Of a stretch of 64,000 nt of DNA, positions 1-9,830 are shown in pieces. Within the stretch, counting starts at the first letter, position 1; each line of letters starts with the position of its first letter. The translations under genes were made by a program, and so were the position numbers. Source of the stretch: JACCYQ01 sp036675565 (lineage in GTDB: Bacteria > Bacteroidota > Bacteroidia > Chitinophagales > Chitinophagaceae); assembly GCA_036675565.1 (NCBI GenBank), contig JAKFER010000227.1, positions 1-64,000 of the forward strand. The letters are read 5' to 3'. The notes under the pieces are model-generated. The model saw nothing but the letters and a program-made list of their open reading frames with translations. It searched no databases and had not been told where the DNA came from.

Positions 1-933
1 CCTTCGCAAAAGATCAACCAGACCAATATGTTTGGTGATGGAAATGTGGAGATCATTTTATCGGGTGATACTTTTGATGATTGTTCAGAAACAGCAAGGA
101 AATACACGGCTGAAAATAAAATGACGTTCATTCCTCCTTTTGATGATCATCGCATTATCGAGGGACAAGCTACTGTGGCTATAGAAGTTCTGGCCTGTCA
201 ACCTGAAGTTGATTATTTATTTGTTCCGGTTGGTGGTGGCGGTTTATGTGCAGGCATGGGAAAATATTTTCAGCAGGTTTCACCAAAAACAAAGATCATC
301 GGTGTGGAACCTGAAGGTGCTCCATCCATGAAAGCCGCTCTGGAAGCCGGCTACCCGGTTGTATTGGATGAAATAGAAAGATTTGTTGATGGGGCTGCGG
401 TAAAACAGGTTGGTGAAATTACGTTTGCCTATTGCCGTGAAGTATTGGATGATATGCACCTGGTCCCGGAAGGAAAAGTGTGTTCAACCATTCTCCAACT
501 GTATAATGAAGAAGCCATCGTTGTGGAACCGGCGGGTGCATTATCCATAACGGCACTTGAAGATTACGCGGAAGAAATAAAAGGTAAGAAAGTAGTGTGT
601 GTTATCAGTGGTAGCAACAATGATATTGACCGCATGCAGGAGATCAAAGAACGATCCCTGCAATATGAAGGATTGAAACATTATTTTTTAATCCGTTTTG
701 CACAACGTCCCGGAGCGTTGAAAGAATTTGTGAACCTGGTATTGGGTCCGCACGATGATATTACCCGGTTTGAATACATGCAAAAACACAATAAAGAAAC
801 GGGGCCTGCCCTGGTTGGTATTGAATTAAAAAGCAGGCATGATTATAAATTATTGTTAGATAACCTTCATCGTTATCATTTTCAATTTACCGAGTTAAAA
901 AAAGATGATGATCTTTATGGCTATATGATTTGA
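1..933 (+). CDS. ilvA: Threonine dehydratase, 3' part (5' end outside window)
   Basis: PLP-dependent deaminase making 2-oxobutanoate from threonine, the first step of isoleucine synthesis, in the cytoplasm. The reading frame is open to the window edge (PSQKINQTN precedes the first internal Met), so the N-terminal third with the PLP lysine is missing. The glycine-rich phosphate-binding loop VPVGGGGLCAG is present. From about visible residue 225 there is an ACT-like regulatory domain (FLIRFAQRPGALKEFV), typical of the short single-ACT form. Family members are about 400-420 residues, so about 100 are cut off. Prephenate dehydratase follows 31 nt later on the same strand, which suggests a shared amino-acid biosynthesis transcript. 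Confidence 0.93.
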   Translation, partial: PSQKINQTNMFGDGNVEIILSGDTFDDCSETARKYTAENKMTFIPPFDDHRIIEGQATVAIEVLACQPEVDYLFVPVGGGGLCAGMGKYFQQVSPKTKIIGVEPEGAPSMKAALEAGYPVVLDEIERFVDGAAVKQVGEITFAYCREVLDDMHLVPEGKVCSTILQLYNEEAIVVEPAGALSITALEDYAEEIKGKKVVCVISGSNNDIDRMQEIKERSLQYEGLKHYFLIRFAQRPGALKEFVNLVLGPHDDITRFEYMQKHNKETGPALVGIELKSRHDYKLLLDNLHRYHFQFTELKKDDDLYGYMI

Positions 934-964
934 CAGTAAGGAATTAGAAGTTCAAAAAAATTTC

Positions 965-1801
965 ATGACAAAAAAGATTTCGATCCAGGGTTACGAAGGC
1001 AGTTTTCACCAGATTGCCGCCCAGCATTATTTGGGAAAAGATATTGAAGTAATTCCCTGCGCTACATTTAAAGAAGTTGTAAAAATTGCCGCTAATGCCA
1101 AAGAAAGTGATGGCGGCTTTATGGCAATTGAAAATTCAATTGCCGGCAGCATCCTGCCCAATTATTCACTGCTCAGAAAAAGTAATTTAAGAATTGCAGG
1201 AGAAATTTACCTCCGCATCAACCAGCACCTGATGGCCAACCCGGGTGTTTCACTGGAAGATATCAGGGAAGTTCACTCCCACCCGATGGCCTTACTGCAA
1301 TGCGTAGACTATCTGGAAAAATATCCCCATTGGAAACTGGTAGAAACGGAAGATACCGCGTTGAGTGCAAAACATATTCACCAACACCGAAATAAACATG
1401 CTGCTGCGATTGCCGGTGACCTTGCAGCAAAGATCTATGGACTGGATATTCTTGAACGCCGCATTCAATCCAACAAAAAAAATTACACTCGTTTTTTATA
1501 TTTACAAAGAGCCGATGCGGTAAAGGAAATATCAGATTCAAACAAAGCTTCTATTAATTTTAATGTTCACCATTCAATAGGCAGCCTGGCTAAAGTACTG
1601 ACACAGGTAGCTGAAAAAAAAGTGAATCTCAGTAAACTCCAAAGCATGCCCATACCAGAAAAGGAATGGCAATACAGTTTTCATGCTGATCTTGAGTATG
1701 ATACGATTGAACAGTTCAATGAAGTCTTGGAAAGCATACAGGATTATATTACCGAAATAAAAGTGTACGGTAATTATAAAAAAGGAGAAACGATTATTTA
1801 A
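965..1801 (+). CDS. pheA: Prephenate dehydratase
   Basis: Converts prephenate to phenylpyruvate in phenylalanine synthesis; cytoplasmic. The catalytic PDT domain spans about residues 5-180, with the ENSIAGSILPNYSLL signature and a TRFLYL motif near residue 178. A C-terminal ACT domain (about 195-275, beginning SIGSLAKVLTQVAEKKVNLS) is where phenylalanine normally gives feedback inhibition; the classic ESRP motif is replaced by LQSMPIPEKEWQ. At 278 residues it is a monofunctional enzyme without a chorismate mutase domain. It sits just downstream of ilvA on the same strand. Confidence 0.93.
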   Translation: MTKKISIQGYEGSFHQIAAQHYLGKDIEVIPCATFKEVVKIAANAKESDGGFMAIENSIAGSILPNYSLLRKSNLRIAGEIYLRINQHLMANPGVSLEDIREVHSHPMALLQCVDYLEKYPHWKLVETEDTALSAKHIHQHRNKHAAAIAGDLAAKIYGLDILERRIQSNKKNYTRFLYLQRADAVKEISDSNKASINFNVHHSIGSLAKVLTQVAEKKVNLSKLQSMPIPEKEWQYSFHADLEYDTIEQFNEVLESIQDYITEIKVYGNYKKGETII

Positions 1802-1839
1802 ATCCTATATTAAATTCATTCTCTAAAATAAAATGAATT

Positions 1840-2130
1840 ATGCCTGCTTTTGTTATCGTTGAAATAGCCATTCATGATCATGAAAAATATGAAGATTACA
1901 AAAAACTTACACCTGCAGCTGTAGCTGCATTTGACGGAAGATTTGTTGTACGTGGTGCACAGACAGAATCATTAGAAGGCGACTGGCATCCTGAAAGAAT
2001 TGTTGTATTAGAATTTCCATCAGTTGACCGTGCAAAAGAATGGTGGAATTCTGATATTTATTCCGAAGCTAAAAAGATCAGGCAAAGCGCTGCAAGCACA
2101 AAAATGATCGTTGTTGAAGGCTTTTCATAA
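1840..2130 (+). CDS. DUF1330 family protein
   Basis: A 96-residue cytoplasmic protein of the DUF1330 family (ferredoxin-like dimeric alpha/beta barrel fold). Family hallmarks visible are the start PAFVIVEIAIHDHEKYEDYK, the central GRFVVRGA, and the end RIVVLEFPSVDRAKEWWNS. Biochemical function is not established for the family and none is proposed here. It lies 38 nt after pheA on the same strand and ends 12 nt before the convergent GH109 gene, with no clear terminator hairpin between. Confidence 0.85.
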   Translation: MPAFVIVEIAIHDHEKYEDYKKLTPAAVAAFDGRFVVRGAQTESLEGDWHPERIVVLEFPSVDRAKEWWNSDIYSEAKKIRQSAASTKMIVVEGFS

Positions 2131-2142
2131 AGTTTATTGTTT

Positions 2143-3498
2143 TTAGAATTCATCATTCAACGCAAACACAGGTTTGCGGTACATCCATTTACCATTGGTA
2201 AAATCAGGGAATTCAACGGTTTCATTTCCCCTTTCGATTGATAATTCACTCAAAGGCGTTATGGCGCTCCATGCTGCTGCATCATAAACATCCATAGGTG
2301 GTTCTTGTTTGCGTTTGATTGATTCGATGAATGCATGGATCACATAGAAATCCATTCCACCATGTCCCGAACCTTCCGCTTCTTTACTCCATCTTGCCCA
2401 TAATGGATGATCATATTTTTCAAGCCATTCCTGTTGTGGCTCCCATTGATGCGACTTAGGAGATTTTCCTTCGATGTAAATGCTTTTATTCACATCCATC
2501 CAGATGCCTTCAGTTCCCTGCACCCTGAAGCCTAATGAATAGGGCCTGGGTAAGTTGGTATCGTGTTGCAATAAAATCGTCTCACCATTGGCACAACTAA
2601 TATTGGTTGTTACCACATCACCCAGTTTGAAATTGATCTTTGCATTTGGATGATCATGTCCGCAGGTTTTAACAATATGTTCATGAAGTCCTCTTGCCTT
2701 TGAAGAAAAAGAACTGAGGTTGACCATGCGATTTCCCCGGTTGATGTTGATATAATTTGCAACAGGGCCAATGCCATGCGTCGGGTACAGGTCACCGTTA
2801 CGATAAATAGAATGATGCGTACGCCATTGCGCTTCGGACCAGGCCTTGTCTCCTATTTCACAACCACCACCATAAGCATTTTTACCATCATTGAATTTTA
2901 CATCCCGGAGGTCATGCTGGTAACCACCCTGCAGATGGATCAATTCGCCAAACAGACCCTGGCGAACCATATTTAATACGGCCATCACATCGCGGCGGTA
3001 ACAAACATTTTCCAGCATCATCACGTGAGCATTATTTTTTTCAGCTTCCCGCACCACATCCCAATGATCCTGCAAAGTAATACCCAGCATCACTTCTGTT
3101 CCCACATATTTGATACCGGATTGCAATGACCCTATGATCATTTCCTTGTGCCATTCCCAGGGCGTTGCAATAATAACCGTATCCAGCCTTTCCTTATCCA
3201 GCATTTTCTTCCACGCATAAGGATCGCCGGTATATATCTTTGGCAATTTTTTATCGCTTTTACTGATCATTGATTTTGATATCGTCAGCATGCGGTCATC
3301 AATATCACAAATAGCCACAACGTCCACATCACTTCTTCGCAATAACAGGTTTAAATGATTTTGCCCACGCAAACCCACGCCAATGATGGCAACTCTCACA
3401 TTTGATTTCATTGCACCTGCAAATAAATTTATAGCCGGCGTTACTGCAAGTGATGCTGTAGCTAATGCAGTATTTCTTACAAATTCCTTCCTGTTCAT
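2143..3498 (-). CDS. GH109-type Gfo/Idh/MocA family glycosidase (alpha-N-acetylgalactosaminidase-like)
   Basis: A 451-residue Gfo/Idh/MocA-fold protein that best fits glycoside hydrolase family 109, which uses a tightly bound NAD to cleave alpha-N-acetylgalactosamine by transient oxidation. The Rossmann region IGVGLRGQNHLNLLLRR is at about 38-55. GH109-like blocks follow: MLENVCYRRDVMAVLNMVRQ, GGYQHDLRDVKFN and LYPTHGIGPVANYININRG. The N-terminus (NRKEFVRNTALATASLAV) looks like a Tat-type signal but has RK rather than RR. It is the last gene of the minus-strand sialoglycan cluster, where removing GalNAc from O-glycans would make sense. GalNAc specificity is inferred from motif resemblance; other oxidoreductases of this fold are the main alternative. 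Confidence 0.8.
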   Translation of the reverse strand: MNRKEFVRNTALATASLAVTPAINLFAGAMKSNVRVAIIGVGLRGQNHLNLLLRRSDVDVVAICDIDDRMLTISKSMISKSDKKLPKIYTGDPYAWKKMLDKERLDTVIIATPWEWHKEMIIGSLQSGIKYVGTEVMLGITLQDHWDVVREAEKNNAHVMMLENVCYRRDVMAVLNMVRQGLFGELIHLQGGYQHDLRDVKFNDGKNAYGGGCEIGDKAWSEAQWRTHHSIYRNGDLYPTHGIGPVANYININRGNRMVNLSSFSSKARGLHEHIVKTCGHDHPNAKINFKLGDVVTTNISCANGETILLQHDTNLPRPYSLGFRVQGTEGIWMDVNKSIYIEGKSPKSHQWEPQQEWLEKYDHPLWARWSKEAEGSGHGGMDFYVIHAFIESIKRKQEPPMDVYDAAAWSAITPLSELSIERGNETVEFPDFTNGKWMYRKPVFALNDEF

Positions 3499-3572
3499 AT
3501 TTAAAATATTATATGATTGATGATACTGATAAAATATATGATGAATATAGAAAAGTTATTTTGATTTAACGG

Positions 3573-6146
3573 CTAACTGGCAGGAACAAACGTAAACATC
3601 CATTTTTCAGGGTTCTGCCAGTCTTTTCCTTTAAAGCTACCAATGGGTGATTTTATCAACACTTCATTCCATCCTTTTTTTAAAAAAATCTTTGTGGGTT
3701 CACGGTATTCATATCCTTCATCCATTAGGGGAATTTCAGAATTGCCCTTTTGACCTCCTCTCTTCCAAACCGGCGGGTCGATCAACTTTCCATTCACCCA
3801 AACTTTACTTTGGTGATTATCCCAGGTGCCTGGTTTTGGTGAATCGGTAGCAGGAGAACGGGATAAATTATTAAAGCCGATCCAGAAATTTTTTACCTGC
3901 TCTTCATCGCTCCATATCCTTGTACTGGCATACCAGGTAGTATTTTCAATGGGTTCTTTTAATACACCTTTAATTAATGGCGCCCACCAATGCCGCCAAA
4001 TAATGGTGCCGCCAACGACACTATCGATAGATTGTAATTTGCTGATGTCATTTTTTTCAGGACCAAAAGATTGAATAAGATCGCCTTGATTTGCAAAAGG
4101 TCCGTATAATTTCCACTTAGCAGAAGATTGTTTTGCATAAGGAAATGGAAGATTGGAAAAATGCAGTTGCTGATGATCCAGCAAACGATTTTCAAATTCA
4201 GCAAACTCAATAGCTTGTGTTGAACCCGTTTCACCAATGGAAGCAACCCATCCCTGCTGCCCTCCACCCCGCCAGCTTCTTTCCGCAAATGCAAGCATAC
4301 CTGGATATACGGGATTCATCTTCAATATATCTTCTTCGCCTGCAACAGCCCGGTCATGCCACATGCACAAAGTTGCTCCGAGTAATGAAGAATCCCCTTT
4401 TATTTTACCGCCGATCATCCTGTTGAATATAGTAACAACACTTTCCAAAGGATCCATATGATTAATGTATAAATGTCTTGAGTCAATAAATTGAATGGCT
4501 TTGTTTTTAGTTTGCATTGCGTTATCATCCATCCACAATTGGCGAAGCGTATTATCAGTAAAATTTCCACCTGGCTCCCACCCAATCACTTTCTTTCCAA
4601 AACTTTCAATATAAGCTGTTACTTCCGGTACAAATTTCTGGTTAGTGATCTTCACTTCATCTGCGCCTATATGTAAATAAGGCAGATCATAAGTTTCAAT
4701 AAATTCTTTTAAAATATTTTTCACGATCATCAATCCCGAATCAGATTGCATATCGGTTTTCATAGCTCTCTTAAAAGCAGCGCTGTGACCGGGCATATCA
4801 ATTTCAGGAACAAATGTGATATACCGCTCTTTACAAAATGCGATCAAATCTTTGATCTCAGCTTCTGAATAATACATGCCTTTATTACGAAGCATATGCT
4901 CCGGCGCTGTAAGCTGAGGGTATTGTTTACTGGCGATTCTCCATGCAATATCTTCTGTGGGATGAAAATGAAAAACATTCAATTTATATTTCGCCATTAT
5001 TTCTATCTGCTGTTTCAACAGATCCAAGGATTGATAATTTCTGCCCACATCTACCATATAACCCCGCCAGGAAAAAGAAGGCCAGTCCAGGATTTCACAG
5101 GCATTCACCAGTACTCCATCACGCATTAATTGTTTCAGTGTTTGCAGGCCATTGAAAATTCCATGATCAGTTTTGGCTGTAAGGTGAATTTTATCAACGG
5201 TAACATGAAGCCTGTATGCTTCCCGGGAAAAATGTGGTGTAGCAAAATTCTTATCGATTTGCAGTTCGATGAATGGCTCATTTTTATTTGCCGTTTTTGC
5301 AATCTTAATTTTATATCCTTTTTGTTCCAGGTAATTCTTAAGCTTTTCAGCTTCCTTCCTTAGTTTGTCATCCTTTATAACAATTGTTTTACAGGCATAC
5401 AGCCCAAATAAACCGTTTTTCCAATTTACCGATTGAGGCATTGGAATTAATGAAGGCTTTAACTGCAAATCATAAACATAAGGGTATACCAAATGTTTCC
5501 ACAATAAATAGGCTTCGCCATTTAAATGCAAACCATCATTGGTAAGATTTTCTTTTAATTTTCCATTTCCATCACTAAACGGTGTATGCAAATCAATATA
5601 AGTATAGGATTTTGTAACCGCCACCTCTTTTAACCGGCCGTTTACTTTTTTTATTTGTTCACCCTTTGCAGTATGATTACTAAATTTTCCAAACACATCA
5701 TTCACAGGCAAAATGCTTTGGATATATATTCTTGTTGAAGGTGCCTGCTGTTGCAGGTAAGAAAGAGTCAACAAAATATTTTTCACCACCGTATCCGGCG
5801 AAATATTCCTTGCGAGGTCGTTGGTGCCGATCATCAAAAAAACCTTTGCCGGTTTTCTTTTTGCCACTTCATCAATCCGGTGAATGATCCCGGCAGTGAT
5901 ATCGCTGCTGATGCCCCGGTTTTTTATTCTTTTATCATCAAATAATTCATGCCATTCACTTCCTTCGGTGATGCTGTTACCAATGAAAATGACATCTCCC
6001 TTCGTTTGGGGCAAAGATTGAAAATGCGTAAACCGCTGATGATAATAAGTAGTAAATATAGAATCAGGATACAAAGGCAGTTTAACCTGGGCAAACAAAA
6101 TTTGCTTAATGATCACTAATCCAATTAATATAAAAATCTTCTTCAT
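3573..6146 (-). CDS. SGNH/GDSL esterase fused to GH20 beta-N-acetylhexosaminidase
   Basis: An 857-residue exported two-enzyme fusion. A signal peptide ends near LLFAQ-type residues (about 1-20). The SGNH domain (about 45-225) has block I GNSITEG (Ser58), GTND (Asn109/Asp110) and block V DGLHLNGEAY (Asp204, His207). A GH20 N-terminal accessory domain (about 235-350) precedes the GH20 barrel, which opens DWPSFSWRGYMVDVGR and has FHFHPTEDIAW. The catalytic Asp-Glu pair is in HIGADE (496-497), a variant of the usual HxGGDE. A beta-rich C-terminal region follows. Probable role: remove ester groups and terminal GlcNAc/GalNAc from glycans in the periplasm or at the surface. The neighbouring sialate O-acetylesterase supports a deacetylation function, but the ester substrate is not determined. 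Confidence 0.88.
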   Translation of the reverse strand: MKKIFILIGLVIIKQILFAQVKLPLYPDSIFTTYYHQRFTHFQSLPQTKGDVIFIGNSITEGSEWHELFDDKRIKNRGISSDITAGIIHRIDEVAKRKPAKVFLMIGTNDLARNISPDTVVKNILLTLSYLQQQAPSTRIYIQSILPVNDVFGKFSNHTAKGEQIKKVNGRLKEVAVTKSYTYIDLHTPFSDGNGKLKENLTNDGLHLNGEAYLLWKHLVYPYVYDLQLKPSLIPMPQSVNWKNGLFGLYACKTIVIKDDKLRKEAEKLKNYLEQKGYKIKIAKTANKNEPFIELQIDKNFATPHFSREAYRLHVTVDKIHLTAKTDHGIFNGLQTLKQLMRDGVLVNACEILDWPSFSWRGYMVDVGRNYQSLDLLKQQIEIMAKYKLNVFHFHPTEDIAWRIASKQYPQLTAPEHMLRNKGMYYSEAEIKDLIAFCKERYITFVPEIDMPGHSAAFKRAMKTDMQSDSGLMIVKNILKEFIETYDLPYLHIGADEVKITNQKFVPEVTAYIESFGKKVIGWEPGGNFTDNTLRQLWMDDNAMQTKNKAIQFIDSRHLYINHMDPLESVVTIFNRMIGGKIKGDSSLLGATLCMWHDRAVAGEEDILKMNPVYPGMLAFAERSWRGGGQQGWVASIGETGSTQAIEFAEFENRLLDHQQLHFSNLPFPYAKQSSAKWKLYGPFANQGDLIQSFGPEKNDISKLQSIDSVVGGTIIWRHWWAPLIKGVLKEPIENTTWYASTRIWSDEEQVKNFWIGFNNLSRSPATDSPKPGTWDNHQSKVWVNGKLIDPPVWKRGGQKGNSEIPLMDEGYEYREPTKIFLKKGWNEVLIKSPIGSFKGKDWQNPEKWMFTFVPAS

Positions 6147-6187
6147 CGGCAGAATTTAAATTTGAAACCTGGTTTCATTGATCCTTT

Positions 6188-7690
6188 CTATTGCACTTTT
6201 ATTTTAAATGTAGATGCCGGCAACAACTCCGAATTCACGAGGTTGGCATTTGTAAATGGTTTCCATCCATAATACACAAAGGCAGGTTTTTCTTTTGAAT
6301 CCATTACGATTATATTGTTTTGAATAACTGCTTCCAATTCTGTTATTCCATCTGTAGAAAAGCCTCTTACATTTTTTCCATCGGCGGTTTGCAAACCATT
6401 CGCTGTGTATCGGAAAGAAATAAAAACCTTGCCCTTTTTATATTTGGCATTCAATGGCAGCGGACCAGAAGGCAGCATATTTTTTTTGTACGTTTTATTC
6501 AGAGCCCATCTTGCCAATCGTTCACCAACCGCTTTTTTATTTGTTGGATGTACATCGTTTTTCAACCCAATATCACTGCTAACAGCCATGCCGCCATTTT
6601 TCACTTCATCTAATAGCCTTCTTTGTTCATCCCGAAACTGCGGCCAGTATTGTGATTTGTAATTTGCTGTGTCAATTGAAGACAACTGCACCCAGTAAAA
6701 AGGCATAGAAGGTAGTTTCCATTTTTTACGGTAATCATCAATCATCAAATGTAACAGGTGCCTGTACTCTTCCACCCTTGGCCATTCAAGTGCGTTGCTT
6801 TCACCCTGGTACCACAACATACCTTTGATGGGCATTGTGAGAATGGGTTGTATCCCGCATGTATAAGCAAACCCGGGTTTATAAGCATGATGTAAACCAA
6901 AATCATCACCATAACCATTAATATTTTCGCCAACATTCTGTTTACCTCTTTCGCGAATCCATTCCGGCAGATGATCATTTTGCAACCAGTTTCCTTTTAT
7001 CTTTCCTGAAAATTGATCGCTGTTTTGTAATGCTTCGCGACTGATAAAAGTTTCAATCGGCCCTCCCCCTATAGATAGATTTATTAATCCAATGGGAATA
7101 TTTTCACTTGCAATAATATTTTTTGCAAAATAATATCCCACCGCACTCATGTCTTTTACTGAGTTGCTGTCACAAACCTGCCAATCAGCTGCTCCATAAA
7201 AATCCGCCAGATTCAACCTTTTATTTAATGAATCGGTATAAGGTACTCCGTAAACATTTCTGCCTGCTGGCGAAGGATTATATAATCTTATCAATGGTTG
7301 ATTTGTTTGTTTCACTTCATCTTTAAAATGCATTTCTTTTGACATGGGCCATTCCATATTTGACTGACCCGAACAAATCCAAACATCGCCAATCAGAATA
7401 TTTTTCAATTTAATAGTTTCGATACCACTGCTGATTTGAATTTCCTGTGGGATTGCATTTGCTTTTTGCTTTTTAAAATAGACGCTCCATGTTGAATCAG
7501 CTTTTACAACCACACTCCTTTTTTCTCCTGCAAAAGTTACAGTGACCTGCATTCCCGGCGTTTCTTTGCCCCAAATATGAATTGGCTGATCTCTTTGCAA
7601 AACCATATTATCGGAAAATATCCTGGCCACCTGCAATTGTGATACAGCTAATAAAGGGATAAACAATATGCTAATCAAAAACAACTTCAT
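6188..7690 (-). CDS. Sialate O-acetylesterase (SGNH family)
   Basis: A 500-residue exported esterase expected to remove O-acetyl groups from sialic acids so that sialidase and lyase can act. Visible are a signal peptide (residues 1-17, ending LLAVSQ), the opening block RIFSDNMVLQRDQPIHIWG, the nucleophile motif ICSGQSNMEWPM, the GMLWYQGESNA block and the C-terminal DVHPTNK catalytic Asp-His motif. Length matches the family. Its start codon lies inside the end of the upstream EamA gene (20-nt overlap), implying translational coupling. Family resemblance is strong; the exact O-acetyl position is unknown. Confidence 0.9.
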   Translation of the reverse strand: MKLFLISILFIPLLAVSQLQVARIFSDNMVLQRDQPIHIWGKETPGMQVTVTFAGEKRSVVVKADSTWSVYFKKQKANAIPQEIQISSGIETIKLKNILIGDVWICSGQSNMEWPMSKEMHFKDEVKQTNQPLIRLYNPSPAGRNVYGVPYTDSLNKRLNLADFYGAADWQVCDSNSVKDMSAVGYYFAKNIIASENIPIGLINLSIGGGPIETFISREALQNSDQFSGKIKGNWLQNDHLPEWIRERGKQNVGENINGYGDDFGLHHAYKPGFAYTCGIQPILTMPIKGMLWYQGESNALEWPRVEEYRHLLHLMIDDYRKKWKLPSMPFYWVQLSSIDTANYKSQYWPQFRDEQRRLLDEVKNGGMAVSSDIGLKNDVHPTNKKAVGERLARWALNKTYKKNMLPSGPLPLNAKYKKGKVFISFRYTANGLQTADGKNVRGFSTDGITELEAVIQNNIIVMDSKEKPAFVYYGWKPFTNANLVNSELLPASTFKIKVQ

Positions 7691-8576
7691 TCTTTCTTGT
7701 ATTAATTTTTGAAAGCAGTAAACCTATAATCACTAATATAACACCTGTTACCGTGTAAACACTAATGACATCATTTGTTAACCATGCGGCGAAAACAAAA
7801 CCAAATATGGGACATAAGAATAACCAGAGACCTGCCTTTACCGCATTGGTTTGCAATAACCATAACCAAAGTTGTACTGCAGCAATGGAAACAGGAATAG
7901 CGAGCCAGGCCACAGACAACCAAAATGTTTTATCATAGTGATTGGCATCACCCTTATAAAAAAATAAGGTAAAAGGCAACAAGAATAATCCGCCTAATAA
8001 GGTTTGCCATCCATTGATGATTAATAATGAAAGACCATTCCATTCCTTGGACGAAAAATAAATAGCACCCACAGAATATGACAGCATACAAAATAGAAGA
8101 ATCAACAACCCATTTGTTGTTACTGTAGCTTCTGAAAATAAAGGCCATGCTGCACAAACCACTCCCACCATACAAATGATAATCGACAATATAACCGCCA
8201 ATGTCAATTCCTTTTTTAAAAAAAATACAGACAGGAAACTAATATAAACCGGGTTAGTGGCGATTGCTAATGCACCTATGCCTGCAGAAACTGTTTGCAT
8301 GGCAATTACATAGAATCCCAGGTAGATGGTGATATTTAATAGTCCGTAAACAACAATTTGTTTCCATTCTGTTTTTTGGGGTAACCGAAAACGCTTTATA
8401 CCATGAGCAATGAATAACATGATGGCTGCACCCAATCCAAAACGAACCACTGCGATTACCAGGGGCTGGGCTACAGTCAATCCAATTTTTGTAGCCGTAG
8501 CAGCGGAAGCCCACAATGCAGCAAATAATATCCCTGCTACCAACCATTTTATCCTTGAATTCCCGGTGTTCACCAT
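7671..8576 (-). CDS. EamA/DMT family permease
   Basis: A 301-residue inner-membrane protein with about ten hydrophobic helices in two repeated EamA halves, as in drug/metabolite transporters. The first half starts WLVAGILFAALWASAATATKIGL and the second covers about residues 150-290. Substrate cannot be read from sequence. Its 3' end overlaps the sialate O-acetylesterase gene by 20 nt, so the two are probably co-translated; this suggests, without proving, a link to amino-sugar or acetyl-product handling. A 62-nt gap separates it from the epimerase gene upstream. Confidence 0.85.
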   Translation of the reverse strand: MVNTGNSRIKWLVAGILFAALWASAATATKIGLTVAQPLVIAVVRFGLGAAIMLFIAHGIKRFRLPQKTEWKQIVVYGLLNITIYLGFYVIAMQTVSAGIGALAIATNPVYISFLSVFFLKKELTLAVILSIIICMVGVVCAAWPLFSEATVTTNGLLILLFCMLSYSVGAIYFSSKEWNGLSLLIINGWQTLLGGLFLLPFTLFFYKGDANHYDKTFWLSVAWLAIPVSIAAVQLWLWLLQTNAVKAGLWLFLCPIFGFVFAAWLTNDVISVYTVTGVILVIIGLLLSKINTRKNEVVFD

Positions 8577-8638
8577 TTATAAAAAACTTTTTGCTGGCAA
8601 ATTAATCACATCAGCAATGGGTGATTATTCAATAAAAA

Positions 8639-9820
8639 TTACTTTAAATATCCCTGTAACAATTGCAAACAATACCATTCCTGCCTGGGCAAATGAAAGG
8701 GTCCTTTAAATAAATTTCCTTTTGCTGTTTGCGCTATGCTTCCATCCCGGTGCAGGTAACCAAACCATTCACCATTTTTTTTATCATGAAAATGTTTGTA
8801 GGCATAATCATGCACCAATTTATGCCAGTCAGCATATTTTTCATTTCCCGTTATAAGATAAGCCAGCAATGTTGCAATGATGGATTCATTGTGCGGCCAC
8901 CAGAATTTCATATCCTGCCAGTATTCCTGCACAGGTTTGTTGTATACATCCCGGAAATATAAAATGCCGCCATGTTCTTTATCCCATCCCCGCTCCCACA
9001 TATAGTCAAGCATTTTACAACCCAATTCAATCAAATGCGGATCGTTGTTGCGGTGTTTGGCTTCATGTAAAATAAACCAGGCGCCTTCAATGGCATGCCC
9101 GGGGTTGAGTGTACGTCCATCAATATGATCTATGATGGATCCATCGGGGGCCACCTGCTCCATCACGCAACGCATATTTTCTTTTACAAAATAAGTTTCA
9201 ATTTCACTGATCCATTTTGTTATCCATTCATCACAGCGGTCATCACCAATGGTTTCTCTAAGTTGTTGCGCGGTGTTCATCATGATCATGGGCACACCAA
9301 TACCCCTTGTACGCCTGGTATCCGTAAATTTTGGTTTCAGCAAACCGGGTGTGGTAGCATATTCAATACATTTACCAAAAACACGTCTTGCTTTTTCAGC
9401 AGCTTCTTTATCCCCGCTGGCTTTTGCATAAGCGGCCGCAGCAATTACATAAAATGTTTCGGAGAAAAAATATCTTCTTTTTCGTATTGGCCTGCCATCT
9501 CTTGTTACGTGAAAAAACATTTGTCCGTCGGTATCAAAACAATGTTTGTTCAGAAATTCGTAACCCAATTTAGCGCCATCAAGCCATTCCTGTTTTTTTT
9601 CCACTGTATTGTACAAGGTTGCCAACAACCATGTGGCACGTCCCTGTATCCAAACAGCTTTATCATCATCGATTAAACTGCCATCCGCATCCCGCATCAA
9701 CAAAAAACCACCATGTTCTTTATCAAAGGAACGGGGAAACCAAAAAGGAACGGTGTCATTTAATAATTGGCTTTGGTAAAACAATTTCAAATTTTGTAAC
9801 TCGTCTTTGCTATAACTCAT
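8639..9820 (-). CDS. N-acylglucosamine 2-epimerase (ManNAc to GlcNAc)
   Basis: A 393-residue AGE-family (alpha/alpha)6-barrel epimerase. In Bacteroidota sialic-acid pathways this enzyme converts ManNAc, released by the lyase, to GlcNAc, replacing the NanE/NanK route. Family blocks are WIQGRATWLLATLYN, NPGHAIEGAWFILHEAKH and WWPHNESIIATLLAY, which carry the conserved histidines. It has no signal peptide, so it acts in the cytoplasm. Context within the nan cluster fits well. The related mannose/cellobiose epimerases are the main alternative. It begins 10 nt after the stop of the upstream CtlX-like gene. Confidence 0.9.
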   Translation of the reverse strand: MSYSKDELQNLKLFYQSQLLNDTVPFWFPRSFDKEHGGFLLMRDADGSLIDDDKAVWIQGRATWLLATLYNTVEKKQEWLDGAKLGYEFLNKHCFDTDGQMFFHVTRDGRPIRKRRYFFSETFYVIAAAAYAKASGDKEAAEKARRVFGKCIEYATTPGLLKPKFTDTRRTRGIGVPMIMMNTAQQLRETIGDDRCDEWITKWISEIETYFVKENMRCVMEQVAPDGSIIDHIDGRTLNPGHAIEGAWFILHEAKHRNNDPHLIELGCKMLDYMWERGWDKEHGGILYFRDVYNKPVQEYWQDMKFWWPHNESIIATLLAYLITGNEKYADWHKLVHDYAYKHFHDKKNGEWFGYLHRDGSIAQTAKGNLFKGPFHLPRQEWYCLQLLQGYLK

Positions 9821-9830
9821 ATCTCCATAT

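Noticed and set aside
9095..9676. Plus-strand 193-codon frame opposite the epimerase gene
   Set aside because: The opposite strand encodes a clear full-length N-acylglucosamine 2-epimerase; the antisense translation has no family features.
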